This document shows positions 22,353 to 31,420 of a DNA stretch of 34,376 bases, piece by piece. Positions within the stretch are counted from its first letter, which is position 1, and each line of letters starts with the position of its first letter. Location of the stretch: positions 1 to 34,376 of the forward strand of contig JAGBGO010000030.1 of NCBI GenBank assembly GCA_017935905.1, read 5' to 3'. The notes under the pieces are model-generated. The model worked only from the letters and a program-made list of their open reading frames with translations, made no database searches and was not told the DNA's origin. Made by a program: the position numbers and the translations under genes. This DNA is from Clostridia bacterium (lineage in GTDB: Bacteria; Bacillota; Clostridia; UBA1212; UBA1255).

Positions 22353-24194
22353 TTAACGCCTTCTTGGCTTTGGCTTTTCATTCCAGCGGTGATACTGCTT
22401 GCCCTGCACCAAACAATGACGTCCGGTTCCGATTAAATCTTCTCGGTGGGCAAGGCGCAACGCTTCTGTCACCAATTCCTTATTCTTGGGATTCCGATAC
22501 TGAATCAATGCCCGCTGCATCGCCTTCTCGTGAGGCGTGGTAGGCACGTACACTTTCTTCATAGTGCGGGGATCGTACCCGGTGTAATACATGCACGTAG
22601 AAATAGTAGAGGGCGTCGGGTAGAAATCCTGCACCTGTTCCGGTCGATAGCCAATATCCCGCAAATACTCCGCCAAAGAAATCGCCTCTTTCAAGGTAGA
22701 ACCCGGGTGGGAGGACATCAAATAAGGTACGACAAACTGATTCTTTCCAAGGGCGCGGTTGGCATCCGCATAAGACTTTAAGAAACGCTCATACACCGCT
22801 TTCTTGGGCTTTCCCATAAGAGACAGCACCGGGTCTGCAATATGTTCCGGCGCCACTTTCAACTGGCCGCTGATATGGTGCTCGCAAAACTCTTTGATAA
22901 TCGAATCGTGCTTCTTGTCCGCCAGTAAATAGTCAAAACGAATGCCGGAGCGAATAAACACTTTCTTCACTCTAGGCAGGGCGCGAAGCTTTCGAAGCAG
23001 CGTCAGATAATCGCTGTGGTCCACTTCCATATTGGGACACACGTCGGGAAATAAACACTGGCGAGCTTTACAAGCCCCTTTGGTCAGTTGCTTCTTGCAA
23101 GCCGGTTTTCTGAAATTGGCGGTAGGACCGCCTACGTCGTTAATATAGCCTTTGAAATCCGGCTCCCAGGTTAAACGCTCCGCTTCCCGCAGAATTGATT
23201 CGTGGCTTCTGGATTGAATGATCCGCCCTTGGTGGAACGTAAGGGCGCAGAAACTGCAAGCACCAAAACAGCCACGGCTGGAGGTAATACTAAACTGAAT
23301 TTCTTCCGTCGCGGGAATGCCGCCGGCGGCCTCATACATCGGGTGGGCTCTTCGCACGTAGGGAAGGGCGTACACCCGGTCCATTTCACTTTGGGAAAGG
23401 GGCATAGACGGCGGATTTTGCACAATAAAGCAGTTCTCGTAGGGTTCCGCTAAGGTTTGTGCGTAAAATGGATCCGTATTTTGGTACTGAGTATAGAAAC
23501 TTTGGGCAAAAGTCTTCTTATCTGCGGTGATTTCGGTAAAATGGGGGAGCATAATGCCGCTGAAATTCTCCGGCAGTTTCTTGGTTTTGTACACGGTGCC
23601 GCGAATATCGGTGATTTCCCGCACCATTTTACCCTCGTCCAAAGCTTTTGCAATCTCCACAATAGAGCGCTCGCCCATTCCGTAGGAAAGCAGGTCTGCA
23701 CAAGAATCAATCAAAATGGAACGCATCACCGTGTCGCTCCAGTAATCGTAATGGGCCATGCGGCGAAGACTTGCCTCGATACCGCCGATAATAATCGGGG
23801 TGTTGGGAAAATATTTTCGCAGGATCTTTCCGTATACGATGGTAGCGCGGTCGGGACGAAGGCCCATCTTACCTCCCGGAGAGTACGCATCTCGATCCCG
23901 CTTCTTCTTGGCTACGGTGTAATGATTGACCATAGTATCCATATTGCCGCCGCAAATTAAGAAACCCAGTCGAGGTGTACCCATTGCCCGCAGACTCTCC
24001 GGATTGCGGAAGTCCGGTTGTGGCATCATAGCAACCTTAAAACCATTGGATTCCAACACCCGGCTGATAATGGCGGGACCGAACGACGGGTGATCTACGT
24101 AAGCATCCCCGGTGACATAAATAAAATCCGGTGCTTCCCAGCCCAAGGCTTGTATCTCTTTTTGATTGACCGGTAAGAACGTGTGCGTTGCCAT
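22353..24194 (-). CDS. YgiQ-family radical SAM protein
   Basis: A 613-residue protein of the YgiQ (UPF0313) radical SAM family. The start at 24192-24194 has a strong AAGGGAGGT; the open frame continues 7 codons further without a better site. N-terminal region: PDFIYVTGDAYVDHPSFG and GIEASLRRMAHYDYW, typical of this family. The cluster motif is C309-FGA-C313-SF-C316 in SSRGCFGACSFCAL, followed by a Cys-rich stretch (CKARQCLFPDVCPN) and KVFIRSGIRFDYLL. The C-terminal basic tail is common in the family. No reaction is established for YgiQ proteins. It lies 10 nt after the lipoprotein gene on the same strand, so it is the last gene of the dus operon. Confidence 0.94.
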   Translation of the reverse strand: MATHTFLPVNQKEIQALGWEAPDFIYVTGDAYVDHPSFGPAIISRVLESNGFKVAMMPQPDFRNPESLRAMGTPRLGFLICGGNMDTMVNHYTVAKKKRDRDAYSPGGKMGLRPDRATIVYGKILRKYFPNTPIIIGGIEASLRRMAHYDYWSDTVMRSILIDSCADLLSYGMGERSIVEIAKALDEGKMVREITDIRGTVYKTKKLPENFSGIMLPHFTEITADKKTFAQSFYTQYQNTDPFYAQTLAEPYENCFIVQNPPSMPLSQSEMDRVYALPYVRRAHPMYEAAGGIPATEEIQFSITSSRGCFGACSFCALTFHQGRIIQSRSHESILREAERLTWEPDFKGYINDVGGPTANFRKPACKKQLTKGACKARQCLFPDVCPNMEVDHSDYLTLLRKLRALPRVKKVFIRSGIRFDYLLADKKHDSIIKEFCEHHISGQLKVAPEHIADPVLSLMGKPKKAVYERFLKSYADANRALGKNQFVVPYLMSSHPGSTLKEAISLAEYLRDIGYRPEQVQDFYPTPSTISTCMYYTGYDPRTMKKVYVPTTPHEKAMQRALIQYRNPKNKELVTEALRLAHREDLIGTGRHCLVQGKQYHRWNEKPKPRRR

Positions 24195-24204
24195 AGTACC
24201 TCCC

Positions 24205-25152
24205 TTATTCCACAATCTTTACGGAATAGGTCATCTGCCGGCTGATCGCAACTTGAGAACCGTTTTCCGGTTTTTTGTCCGGAAAATAACAAATGCCTGT
24301 AGCGTTACCGCTGGAAGAGCCGCTTCGCAGCAGCTCGCCTTCCGTGTACAAAGTACAGGTGCCGGCGGTGGTGCCGGACATTTCGTAATAGGGAAGACCC
24401 AAAGAAAGCAAACTGTCTGCCTGTTCCACTGATAAAGAACTTACCACGCCGTCCATGGCAAACACATCGGCTTTGCCGCTTCTGCCGGTATACGTAATTT
24501 TGTCTTTCATAGAATACGAGTAGGGGGCCAAACCGTCAAAATACCGTTCTTTGGTGTCGCCTACCCGCAAAGTGCCTTCCGGAACGGAGAACAGCAATTT
24601 TTCTAACAGATAGCATAGCGTATTCTCATTCAAAAATTCGTTCAGGGAAGATACCGCTTGTGCTGTAATCTTTTCTCCGTAGGGTGCCGTTTCTGTGCGG
24701 ATCTGCGTCAGTACGTCCTGGAAGCCCTCTAAGGTTTCCAATCTGCCCTGGGCGGTTGGGATGGCGGTAAAAGTGCCTTCCGTTAATGCTTTAAAAGGCA
24801 GGGCACGAACGGCCGCTTCCCCTGTATAGGTGTTGCCGTTGTGAAACTCTAAAGAAGCGTCTCCCGCCACGATGGAAATCTGCAATTCCGGAAGGGTCAC
24901 CGTATAGCCCGTATCTTTGGGTGTCACCGTAAAGGCACCCTTAAACATACTGGTTACCGTCATACCGGTGCTGTTTTCAAATTGGCTGTCAGACACGTGA
25001 AACACCATGGAAAATTCCGCACGCGCCGTTTGAAAACTGCGGTACTTCACGTTGGTGCCGGTGCTGTTTCCTGAAGAAATTCCGTCCGGAGAACAGGCGG
25101 TTAACAGGAACCCGCAAAGCAGCAAACAAATCCATCTTACGCATTTTTTCAT
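24205..25152 (-). CDS. Predicted lipoprotein of unknown function
   Basis: A 315-residue exported lipoprotein. A basic start (MKKCVRW) and hydrophobic core end in the lipobox LLTAC with C20 as the acylated residue; a Ser/Gly/Thr-rich spacer follows. The rest is beta-rich with many short polar strands, without catalytic motifs I can name. It starts inside the dus stop (ATGA overlap) and is followed closely by the YgiQ-type gene, so it is co-transcribed with tRNA dihydrouridine synthase, an arrangement that gives no hint of function. Surface display on the outer leaflet of the cell membrane is the only secure inference. Confidence 0.88.
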   Translation of the reverse strand: MKKCVRWICLLLCGFLLTACSPDGISSGNSTGTNVKYRSFQTARAEFSMVFHVSDSQFENSTGMTVTSMFKGAFTVTPKDTGYTVTLPELQISIVAGDASLEFHNGNTYTGEAAVRALPFKALTEGTFTAIPTAQGRLETLEGFQDVLTQIRTETAPYGEKITAQAVSSLNEFLNENTLCYLLEKLLFSVPEGTLRVGDTKERYFDGLAPYSYSMKDKITYTGRSGKADVFAMDGVVSSLSVEQADSLLSLGLPYYEMSGTTAGTCTLYTEGELLRSGSSSGNATGICYFPDKKPENGSQVAISRQMTYSVKIVE

Positions 25153-26144
25153 ACCGACACCTCAATTTCCGTAAAATACCCGTCTAATATCTTTTGAATC
25201 TCTGCCTGTTTGTTAGAACGACACACAGCGTCTCGCACTCGGGCAGAACCGTGCAGACCTTTCAAATACCAAGCCACGTGTTTGCGCATTTCAGGCACCC
25301 CCAACGTTTCGCCCTTAAATTCCATTACAAGCGCCAAATGACGCAGAATCATTTCTTTCTTCTCCGCTAAAGTAGGTGTGCCTTGATGCCCGCGCAATTC
25401 CCGGAAGATCCAAGGATTTCCTAATGCCCCCCGCCCAATCATAATGCCGTCGCAACCGGTTTCCCGGAAGGCGCGCAGAGCAGTCTGTGTGTCTACGATA
25501 TCTCCGTTTCCGATGACCGGAATCTGCAAGGCTTCTTTCACCCGACGAATGCAGGCTAAATCTGATTTGCCGGTATAGTATTCATCTCTGAAACGTCCGT
25601 GTACGGTCACCCAGCTTGCACCGCCTGCTTGGGCTGCAAGGGCACATTCTACAGCCGTTTCTTTATCTGCAGTGAAACCTCTTCGTAATTTCACCGTAAC
25701 GGGAATGGATACGGCATCTTTCACACGGGCGACGATTTGCTCAATTAAAGCGGGACTGCGCATTAAAGCACTGCCTTCGCCGTTTCCGGTAATCTTACGC
25801 ATAGGACAACCCATATTGATGTCGATCATCCCGGCACCTTCGTCTTGAAAACGAGCGGCGGCCTCTGCCATTAAATCCGGTTCGCTGCCGAAAATCTGGA
25901 CACTTAAAGGGGCTTCCCGCACGTCGGAGCGAGCCAGTTCAATACTGCCGCTGCCGCCGTAGTGGACACCTTTTGCACTGATCATCTCCGATACCACCAA
26001 GCCTGCACCTTGCTCTTTGCAAAGAATACGGAAGGCTAAATCCGTCACACCGGCTAAGGGCGCCAAAAATATATTATTGGAAAGCGTCAAACCGCCGACC
26101 GTAATGGGGTGGACGTAGGGTGCAAGGGGAGATTGAACGGCCAA
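25149..26144 (-). CDS. dusB: tRNA-dihydrouridine synthase (DusB-like), TTG start
   Basis: A 331-residue flavoenzyme that reduces uridines in the tRNA D-arm. LAPLAGVTDLAFR (about 27-39), the catalytic C113 in DINMGCPMRKITGNGEGSAL, VKLRRGF, the VHGR motif, NGDI and GIMIGRGALGNPW are all in place; the C-terminal helical domain is complete. I place the start at TTG 26142-26144: AAAGGAGG lies 7 nt upstream (26152-26159). The next in-frame ATG upstream (26190-26192) is inside the promoter and would not be transcribed. The lipoprotein and YgiQ-type genes follow in the same direction. Confidence 0.93.
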   Translation of the reverse strand: MAVQSPLAPYVHPITVGGLTLSNNIFLAPLAGVTDLAFRILCKEQGAGLVVSEMISAKGVHYGGSGSIELARSDVREAPLSVQIFGSEPDLMAEAAARFQDEGAGMIDINMGCPMRKITGNGEGSALMRSPALIEQIVARVKDAVSIPVTVKLRRGFTADKETAVECALAAQAGGASWVTVHGRFRDEYYTGKSDLACIRRVKEALQIPVIGNGDIVDTQTALRAFRETGCDGIMIGRGALGNPWIFRELRGHQGTPTLAEKKEMILRHLALVMEFKGETLGVPEMRKHVAWYLKGLHGSARVRDAVCRSNKQAEIQKILDGYFTEIEVSV

Positions 26145-26182
26145 AAGAGTGCCTCCTTTCGCAGGGAAAATACTTTTACGTA

Positions 26183-26215
26183 AGTATAGCACAGTTGGAA
26201 GAAATATGCTATACT
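26183..26215. promoter_or_regulatory. Symmetric divergent promoter between dus and ruvA
   Basis: AGTATAGC (26183-26190) and GCTATACT (26208-26215) are a perfect 8-bp inverted repeat with a 17-nt spacer. Each half is an extended -10 element (TGC-TATACT) for one direction: leftward to dus, rightward to ruvA. Neither direction has a good -35, since each -35 zone falls on the opposite -10. No SOS box was seen, so ruvAB does not look LexA-controlled here. Confidence 0.75.
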
Positions 26216-26236
26216 AATAAAGATTGGAGGAAGCGT

Positions 26237-26836
26237 ATGTTTGAGTATTTAAGCGGCATATTGAAATATCGTACGGAATCCTACTGTGTGCTGGACGTAG
26301 GCGGGGTAGGTTTCAGAATTTATACGTCCTCTCAAGGGGCAATGGCAGTGGGAAACGTAGGCGAGCAAGTGACGTTCTATATTTATATGAGCGTCAAGGA
26401 AGACGACATTTCGCTCTACGGCTTTGCATCCCGGGACGAGTTGGCCTCTTTTGAAATGTTGATTTCTGTAAGCGGCGTGGGCCCGAAAGTCGCTCTTTGC
26501 GTTCTTGCGGCGATGTCTCCTTCCGATTTCTCTTTAGCGGTAGCGACGGGAGATTACAAATCAATCAGCCGAAGCAAAGGCGTGGGTCCTAAATTGGCCC
26601 AGCGTATTATTTTGGAACTGAAGGACAAGATTGCCAAAGATCTCCAAGGAGATATTACTTCATCCGGCGGAAACGTACCGGGCCCGATTCCGGCAGGCTA
26701 TATCAGCGAAGATGCAGTGGCGGCTTTGATGGTACTTGGATACAGCTCCAAAGAAGCCTCGGATGCGGTGCGCAAAGTTTACCAAGACGGTATGCAAGTG
26801 GAAGAAGTGGTGCGTTTGGCACTGAAGAATATTTAA
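26237..26836 (+). CDS. ruvA: Holliday junction branch migration protein RuvA
   Basis: A 199-residue protein that tetramerises on Holliday junctions and loads RuvB. The [12 protein letters not shown] start is typical, the OB-fold domain covers about 1-64, two helix-hairpin-helix motifs follow ([13 protein letters not shown] and [12 protein letters not shown], each with the GVGPK loop), and a flexible linker leads to the C-terminal three-helix RuvB-binding domain ([17 protein letters not shown]). TTGGAGGA lies 6 nt upstream of the ATG. First gene of the rightward operon. Confidence 0.97.
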   Translation: MFEYLSGILKYRTESYCVLDVGGVGFRIYTSSQGAMAVGNVGEQVTFYIYMSVKEDDISLYGFASRDELASFEMLISVSGVGPKVALCVLAAMSPSDFSLAVATGDYKSISRSKGVGPKLAQRIILELKDKIAKDLQGDITSSGGNVPGPIPAGYISEDAVAALMVLGYSSKEASDAVRKVYQDGMQVEEVVRLALKNI

Positions 26837-26852
26837 GTGGGGGATGTTTCGC

Positions 26853-27902
26853 ATGGAAGATGAACGTTTACTTTCCGTTACCCAATGCCCGGAAGATTTG
26901 GAGGAAGCCAGCCTTCGTCCCAGACGGTTTGAAGAGTATATCGGACAGGAGAAAGCACGGAACAATCTTTCCGTGTTTATTGAGGCTGCCAAGCAGCGGA
27001 AAGAACCCTTAGACCACGTATTGCTCTACGGACCTCCCGGACTGGGCAAGACCACACTCGCCGGCATTATTGCTTCCGAAATGGGTGTGAATCTTCGCGT
27101 GACTACCGGCCCTGCCATTGAGAAAGCCGGCGATCTTGCAGGCCTTCTTACCAACTTAAATGAATTTGATGTACTGTTTATTGATGAAATCCACCGTTTG
27201 AATCGCTCCGTAGAGGAAATTTTATATCCGGCCATGGAAGATTTTGCCTTTGACATTGTTATCGGCAAAGGACCTGCGGCCCGTTCTTTGCGTATGGATT
27301 TACCGAAATTCACTTTGGTGGGTGCAACCACCCGGGCAGGTTTGTTAACGGCGCCTTTGCGGGATCGCTTCGGTGTCATCAGCCGTTTGGAAATGTATAG
27401 CATTTCCGAATTAACCCGTATTGTAAAGCGTAGTGCCGGTATTTTGAAAGTGGAAATCGAAGAAGACGGTGCGAAAGAAATTGCCATGCGGGCAAGAGGG
27501 ACCCCGCGTATTGCCAACCGTTTATTAAAACGGGTTCGGGACTTCGCTCAGATTCGTGCTGACGGCATTGTTACCGGCGCCGTAGCGAAAGCCAGTTTGG
27601 ACTTACTGGAAGTGGACCAATTGGGCTTAGACAACGTAGACCGAAACGTACTGAACACCATGATTTATAAGTTTAGCGGCGGTCCTGTGGGATTGGATAC
27701 GTTGGCGGCGGCTACGGGAGAGGATGCCACCACCATTGAGGACGTATACGAGCCGTATTTACTCCAGTTGGGCTTTATTAGTAAGACACCACGAGGCCGT
27801 ATGGTGATGCCCCTTGCGTATCAGCATTTAGGCATTCCTTTTGATCCTTGCAAGTGTCCCCAACAATTGAGTTTATTTGATGCAGGCGGTGAGACAACGT
27901 GA
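26853..27902 (+). CDS. ruvB: Holliday junction branch migration ATPase RuvB
   Basis: A 349-residue AAA+ motor. [11 protein letters not shown] starts the domain, Walker A is GPPGLGKTT, Walker [10 protein letters not shown], sensor 1 VGATTRAG, arginine finger in LRDRFG, and the C-terminal winged helix has [10 protein letters not shown] and [10 protein letters not shown] chose ATG 26853, with GGGGG about 9 nt upstream; ATG 26844 is the alternative and overlaps that purine run. The tail ends [10 protein letters not shown], a perfect QLSLF beta-clamp-binding motif like that at the end of PolC in this window. The stop overlaps the GTG of ruvC by 4 nt. Confidence 0.97.
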   Translation: MEDERLLSVTQCPEDLEEASLRPRRFEEYIGQEKARNNLSVFIEAAKQRKEPLDHVLLYGPPGLGKTTLAGIIASEMGVNLRVTTGPAIEKAGDLAGLLTNLNEFDVLFIDEIHRLNRSVEEILYPAMEDFAFDIVIGKGPAARSLRMDLPKFTLVGATTRAGLLTAPLRDRFGVISRLEMYSISELTRIVKRSAGILKVEIEEDGAKEIAMRARGTPRIANRLLKRVRDFAQIRADGIVTGAVAKASLDLLEVDQLGLDNVDRNVLNTMIYKFSGGPVGLDTLAAATGEDATTIEDVYEPYLLQLGFISKTPRGRMVMPLAYQHLGIPFDPCKCPQQLSLFDAGGETT

Positions 27903-28384
27903 TTATCTTAGGGATTGACCCGGGATTTGCAATCACCGGTTACGGTGTCATTGAAAGCCAAGGCAATCATTTGAAGATGCTGGAGTACGGTGTTGTAAGC
28001 ACCAAAGCCGGCACACCTTTTACGTGGAGATTGCTTCAAATCCGCAATCAATTAAACGATTTACTGGCCAAGTACAAGCCGGATGCTTGCGCCGTGGAAG
28101 AACTGTTCTTTAACAGCAATACCACCACCGCCATTCAGGTAGCCCAAGGCAGAGGCGTTGCCATTACCGCGGTTGCCGACAAAGGCATTCCGATTTATGA
28201 ATACACGCCTTTGGAAGTGAAACGCACCGTGGTGGGATACGGTCGGGCGGAGAAGCAACAGGTGCAGCAAATGGTCAAGGTTATGTTGAAATTGGACAAA
28301 ATTCCAAAACCGGACGATGCAGCGGACGCACTGGCTATTGCGATTTGCCACAGTTTTTCTTCGCTGATGGCAAAGCCCATTTGA
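27899..28384 (+). CDS. ruvC: Holliday junction resolvase RuvC
   Basis: A 161-residue endonuclease that cuts the junction processed by RuvAB. Catalytic acids are D7 (GIDPG), E67/E68 (AVEELFF), and the C-terminal DDAADALA cluster (D139, D140, D143). The start is GTG at 27899-27901, overlapping the ruvB stop (GTGA). The order here is ruvA-ruvB-ruvC, whereas ruvC-ruvA-ruvB is the arrangement I know as commonest; having all three in one translationally coupled run is still functionally coherent. Confidence 0.96.
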   Translation: MIILGIDPGFAITGYGVIESQGNHLKMLEYGVVSTKAGTPFTWRLLQIRNQLNDLLAKYKPDACAVEELFFNSNTTTAIQVAQGRGVAITAVADKGIPIYEYTPLEVKRTVVGYGRAEKQQVQQMVKVMLKLDKIPKPDDAADALAIAICHSFSSLMAKPI

Positions 28385-28397
28385 AAGGGTGACAGAT

Positions 28398-28946
28398 ATG
28401 GAACATTTTACAGGAAAGATTCTTCTGCATATTTGCTGCGGTCCTTGCAGTTTGTACTGCATCGATGATTTGCGTGCCCGTTTCCCGGAAAGCGAGATTG
28501 TGGGCCTGTATGCCAATCCCAATATTCATCCCTATGAAGAATTTTTACGGCGGAAAGAGAGTACGCAGATGGCGTGCACGTACAAGAATATTCCCGTTGT
28601 ATTTCTGCCGGATTATGATCAGGAAAAGTGGGAAGCCTATACGGAGGAAGATCCTGCCCGCTGCGCTATGTGTTATCGCGTGCGCATGGAAATGACGGCG
28701 GCTTACGCTAAAGAACACGGTTTTGACGGTTTCACCAGCACGCTGTTTGTCAGCCCTTACCAGAATCATGAGCTGATGGAGGCTGTTTGCCGGGAAATGG
28801 CGGCAAAATATGGGATTACCTATTTACATTGCGATTTTCGCCCCGGTTTTCGCAAAGGGCAACAAGAAGCCCGGGAAATCGGGTTGTATCGGCAGAAATA
28901 TTGCGGCTGTATCCGCTCGCTGCCCAAACCCAAGGAGGGAAAGTAA
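28398..28946 (+). CDS. queH: Epoxyqueuosine reductase QueH
   Basis: A 182-residue DUF208-family enzyme for the last step of queuosine synthesis in tRNA anticodons, the non-homologous alternative to QueG. The four-cysteine pattern is seen: C13-C14-GP-C17 near the start, RCAMCY in the middle and KYCGCIRS at the end. The ATG at 28398 has AAAGGGTG 8 nt upstream; a GTG at 28389 is possible but overlaps that site. It follows ruvC by 13 nt and overlaps lepB by 1 nt. No other queuosine genes are in the window, so the cell may salvage queuine. Confidence 0.93.
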   Translation: MEHFTGKILLHICCGPCSLYCIDDLRARFPESEIVGLYANPNIHPYEEFLRRKESTQMACTYKNIPVVFLPDYDQEKWEAYTEEDPARCAMCYRVRMEMTAAYAKEHGFDGFTSTLFVSPYQNHELMEAVCREMAAKYGITYLHCDFRPGFRKGQQEAREIGLYRQKYCGCIRSLPKPKEGK

Positions 28947-29599
28947 TGGAAGAGGACAAGATTATAGAAATTCAGGAAGAAATTCAGGACGAAATACCGG
29001 CACCGGTGAAGACGCCTTGGTACAAACAAAAAGTAACGAAAGAAATATTCAGTTGGACCGGAACTATTTTGGTGGCGCTGATTATTGCCGTTTTCATCAA
29101 CGCCTACGTATTCAGAGCCAGCCGCGTGGACGGCCGCTCTATGCAGCCCACCTTGCAAGGTGGCCAGACCGTGTATATCTCCCGACTTCCTTATTGGTTC
29201 GGGGATCTTCAATACGGGGACATTCTCGTGTTTGATTCGGATAACGTGAATCGGAATTTCTTCTTAGAATTAAAGGAGTCTTTGCAATACAACGTTATTA
29301 CCTACAACGTATTTCGCGTCAATCATCCGCAGAAATACTGGATTAAGCGCGTAATCGGACTTCCCGGAGACACCATTGAAATTCGGGAGGACGGCGTGTA
29401 TCGAAACGGCGTTTTATTAGAAGAAGATTACGTTTACGACGAGGAAGTACCGGATTATAAGGATTGGCTGGGTCGAACGTGGACCGTGGGGAAGAACCAA
29501 ATGTTCGTGATGGGGGACAACCGGAATCACAGTATGGATAGCCGGGACATCGGCGTGGTTTCCCAAGATGCTATATTAGGAAAGGTTGTGAAGCGCTGA
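28946..29599 (+). CDS. lepB: Type I signal peptidase
   Basis: A 217-residue membrane protease that cleaves signal peptides. An acidic N-terminal stretch (about 1-20, many Glu and Ile) is followed by one membrane helix (about 37-56), the catalytic Ser65 in VDGRSMQPTL, the general-base Lys134 in YWIKRVIGLPGD, and the C-terminal GDNRNHSMDSRDIG box. Length and topology match Gram-positive SipS-type enzymes. AAGGAGGG lies upstream. It overlaps queH and rdgB by 1 nt each. Likely substrates in this window include the surface protein at 31964. Confidence 0.97.
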   Translation: MEEDKIIEIQEEIQDEIPAPVKTPWYKQKVTKEIFSWTGTILVALIIAVFINAYVFRASRVDGRSMQPTLQGGQTVYISRLPYWFGDLQYGDILVFDSDNVNRNFFLELKESLQYNVITYNVFRVNHPQKYWIKRVIGLPGDTIEIREDGVYRNGVLLEEDYVYDEEVPDYKDWLGRTWTVGKNQMFVMGDNRNHSMDSRDIGVVSQDAILGKVVKR

Positions 29600-30306
29600 T
29601 GGGAAAGAAAATGGCCATTTTAGCCGCAACGGGAAACGCTCACAAGATGCGGGAATTTAAAGAAATTTTCCGAGAAATTTTGGCGCGTCACGAAGACTGG
29701 GAGATTGACGTATTTGCGGAAAAAGAATTAGCCCAGCGGGCAGGTGCAGCCTATGAAGCCCCGGAAGAAACCGGAGAGATTTTCCGGGAAAATGCAGAAA
29801 TCAAAGCGGTGGGGATTGCGGATTTCTTGGCGCAGCATCCAAAAGGGTATCCGGAAGGATATGACCAAATGGTGATTTTGGCAGACGATTCCGGTATCTG
29901 TGTAGACGCTTTGGACGGCAAACCCGGAGTGTATTCTGCCAGGTACGCCCAAAAGCCCGGCGTGCCCGGAAATTCTGCGGATGGGGATAATTTGCAGAAA
30001 CTACTCAAAGATATGGAGCAGGTGCCAGATGACCAACGCAGCGCGGCTTTTGTGTGCAGCATCGTAGGCATTGTGTTAAACGGTGAAAAACGGCAGACCT
30101 TATATGCAGAAGGCCGGATTGAAGGCACGCTTACCCGAAGCCCAAAAGGGGAACGGGGATTTGGTTACGATCCTATTTTCTTTGTAGAACAATTTGGTAA
30201 GACCACTGCAGAGCTGACGGCGGAAGAAAAGAATGCTATCAGCCACAGAGGTCAGGCATTGAGAAATTTAGCGGAGCAAGTGTATGGTATTCTTACAAGC
30301 CTGTGA
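29599..30306 (+). CDS. rdgB: Non-canonical purine NTP pyrophosphatase (RdgB/HAM1)
   Basis: A 235-residue nucleotide-pool cleaner that removes ITP, dITP and XTP. LAATGNAHKMREFKEI at the start binds the triphosphate, ENAEIKA and LADDSGICVDALDGKPGVYSARYA (shown by its conserved D-D-S-G core) carry the metal ligands, and GERGFGYDPIFF plus ISHRGQAL close the active site. It is some 35 residues longer than E. coli RdgB, from a charged extension near 20-60 and an insert near 78-90. The ATG overlaps the lepB stop by 1 nt; an ATG at 29611 is an alternative start. Confidence 0.95.
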   Translation: MGKKMAILAATGNAHKMREFKEIFREILARHEDWEIDVFAEKELAQRAGAAYEAPEETGEIFRENAEIKAVGIADFLAQHPKGYPEGYDQMVILADDSGICVDALDGKPGVYSARYAQKPGVPGNSADGDNLQKLLKDMEQVPDDQRSAAFVCSIVGIVLNGEKRQTLYAEGRIEGTLTRSPKGERGFGYDPIFFVEQFGKTTAELTAEEKNAISHRGQALRNLAEQVYGILTSL

Positions 30307-31420
30307 TACATACGAACGAAATACGGTGCTTTCCCACATGGAGGCTATTTTTCAGGCCCACGGCGGTGTCTCCCGATTTGCATCGCCGGGAAAATGCGTG
30401 GTGATCAAACCCAATTTGGTTGCCAAGAAGCGTCCTGAAGAAGCAGCTACCACCCATCCTTCTTTAGTATGGGCTTGTGCAAAATTACTGGTAGAGGCAG
30501 GTGCCCGGGTAGTTATTGCGGAAAGTCCCGGTGGTCTTTACGAGAAACCGGTACTGAAATCTCTGTATCGGGTGTGTGGCATGGAAGAAGCCGCCAAAGA
30601 CAGCGGTGCAGAACTTAATTTCGACACTTCCGTTTCCCACGTACAGAATCCGGAAGGGATATATCTGAAACAGTTGGACGTGCTGACGCCCCTTGTGCAG
30701 GCCGATTGCATCATCAATATTGCAAAACTCAAAACTCACGGGATGATGACCTATACGGGTGCTGTCAAGAATATGTTCGGCGCGATTGCCGGCGTTGCCA
30801 AGGCAGAATATCACTGCAAGATGCCCAGCTACGATGCCTTTGCAGATACGATTTTAGATATTTACGAGGCGGTTAAGCCCACGCTCAATATTATTGACGG
30901 TATTGAAGGTATGCACAAAGACGGTCCTACGGCGGGGGAGAAGATTCAAACCGGTGTGCTGATTTCTTCGGAAAACGGCTATGAAGCCGACCGGGTAGCC
31001 CTTTCCTGTATTCAAGCGGATCCGAAGCGGATTCCTATGATGCGGGCAATGGCGCGCCGGGGGAAACTCCCGGAGGACTGGAAAGAAATTCAAGTTACCG
31101 GAGTGCCCCTTGAACAGGTGGTTTGTAAGAAGTTTGTGGTTAAATACAACGACGATTGTGCCAATCTTCATTTTAGCGACGGTTTCTTAGGAAAGATGCT
31201 TGAGTTGGTGCTAAAGCCAAGACCTGTTATTACTAAGAAGTGTCGTTCCTGCGGAGAATGCGCAAGGTGCTGCCCGGTGAAGGCTATTCAAATTGAGAAA
31301 GGAAAACAGGCGAAAATTGATTTGAATCAATGTATTCGTTGTTACTGCTGTCAGGAATTGTGTCCTTTCAAGGCGGTAAAAATCAAAAAGACGCTCATCG
31401 GAAAGGTGGTTACAAAGTGA
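30284..31420 (+). CDS. DUF362 domain protein with C-terminal 2x[4Fe-4S] ferredoxin
   Basis: A 378-residue protein. The DUF362 part (about 1-300) has KPNLV, ESPGG and NIAKLKTHGMMTYTGAVKNMFG, which are the conserved blocks. The C-terminus (about 318-365) has two ferredoxin motifs, CRSCGECARCCP and CIRCYCCQELCP, for two [4Fe-4S] clusters. The family is common in anaerobes and its reaction is not known; electron transfer is implied by the clusters. It starts 23 nt inside rdgB, with GCGGAG as ribosome site, and its stop overlaps the trmL GTG, so tight coupling is likely. It could be a candidate electron partner for another pathway, but nothing here shows which. Confidence 0.92.
   Translation: MVFLQACDTYERNTVLSHMEAIFQAHGGVSRFASPGKCVVIKPNLVAKKRPEEAATTHPSLVWACAKLLVEAGARVVIAESPGGLYEKPVLKSLYRVCGMEEAAKDSGAELNFDTSVSHVQNPEGIYLKQLDVLTPLVQADCIINIAKLKTHGMMTYTGAVKNMFGAIAGVAKAEYHCKMPSYDAFADTILDIYEAVKPTLNIIDGIEGMHKDGPTAGEKIQTGVLISSENGYEADRVALSCIQADPKRIPMMRAMARRGKLPEDWKEIQVTGVPLEQVVCKKFVVKYNDDCANLHFSDGFLGKMLELVLKPRPVITKKCRSCGECARCCPVKAIQIEKGKQAKIDLNQCIRCYCCQELCPFKAVKIKKTLIGKVVTK

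Noticed and set aside
26160-26236. LexA (SOS) box ahead of ruvA
   Set aside because: No GAAC-N4-GTTC-like sequence is present; the palindrome found there is made of two -10 elements.
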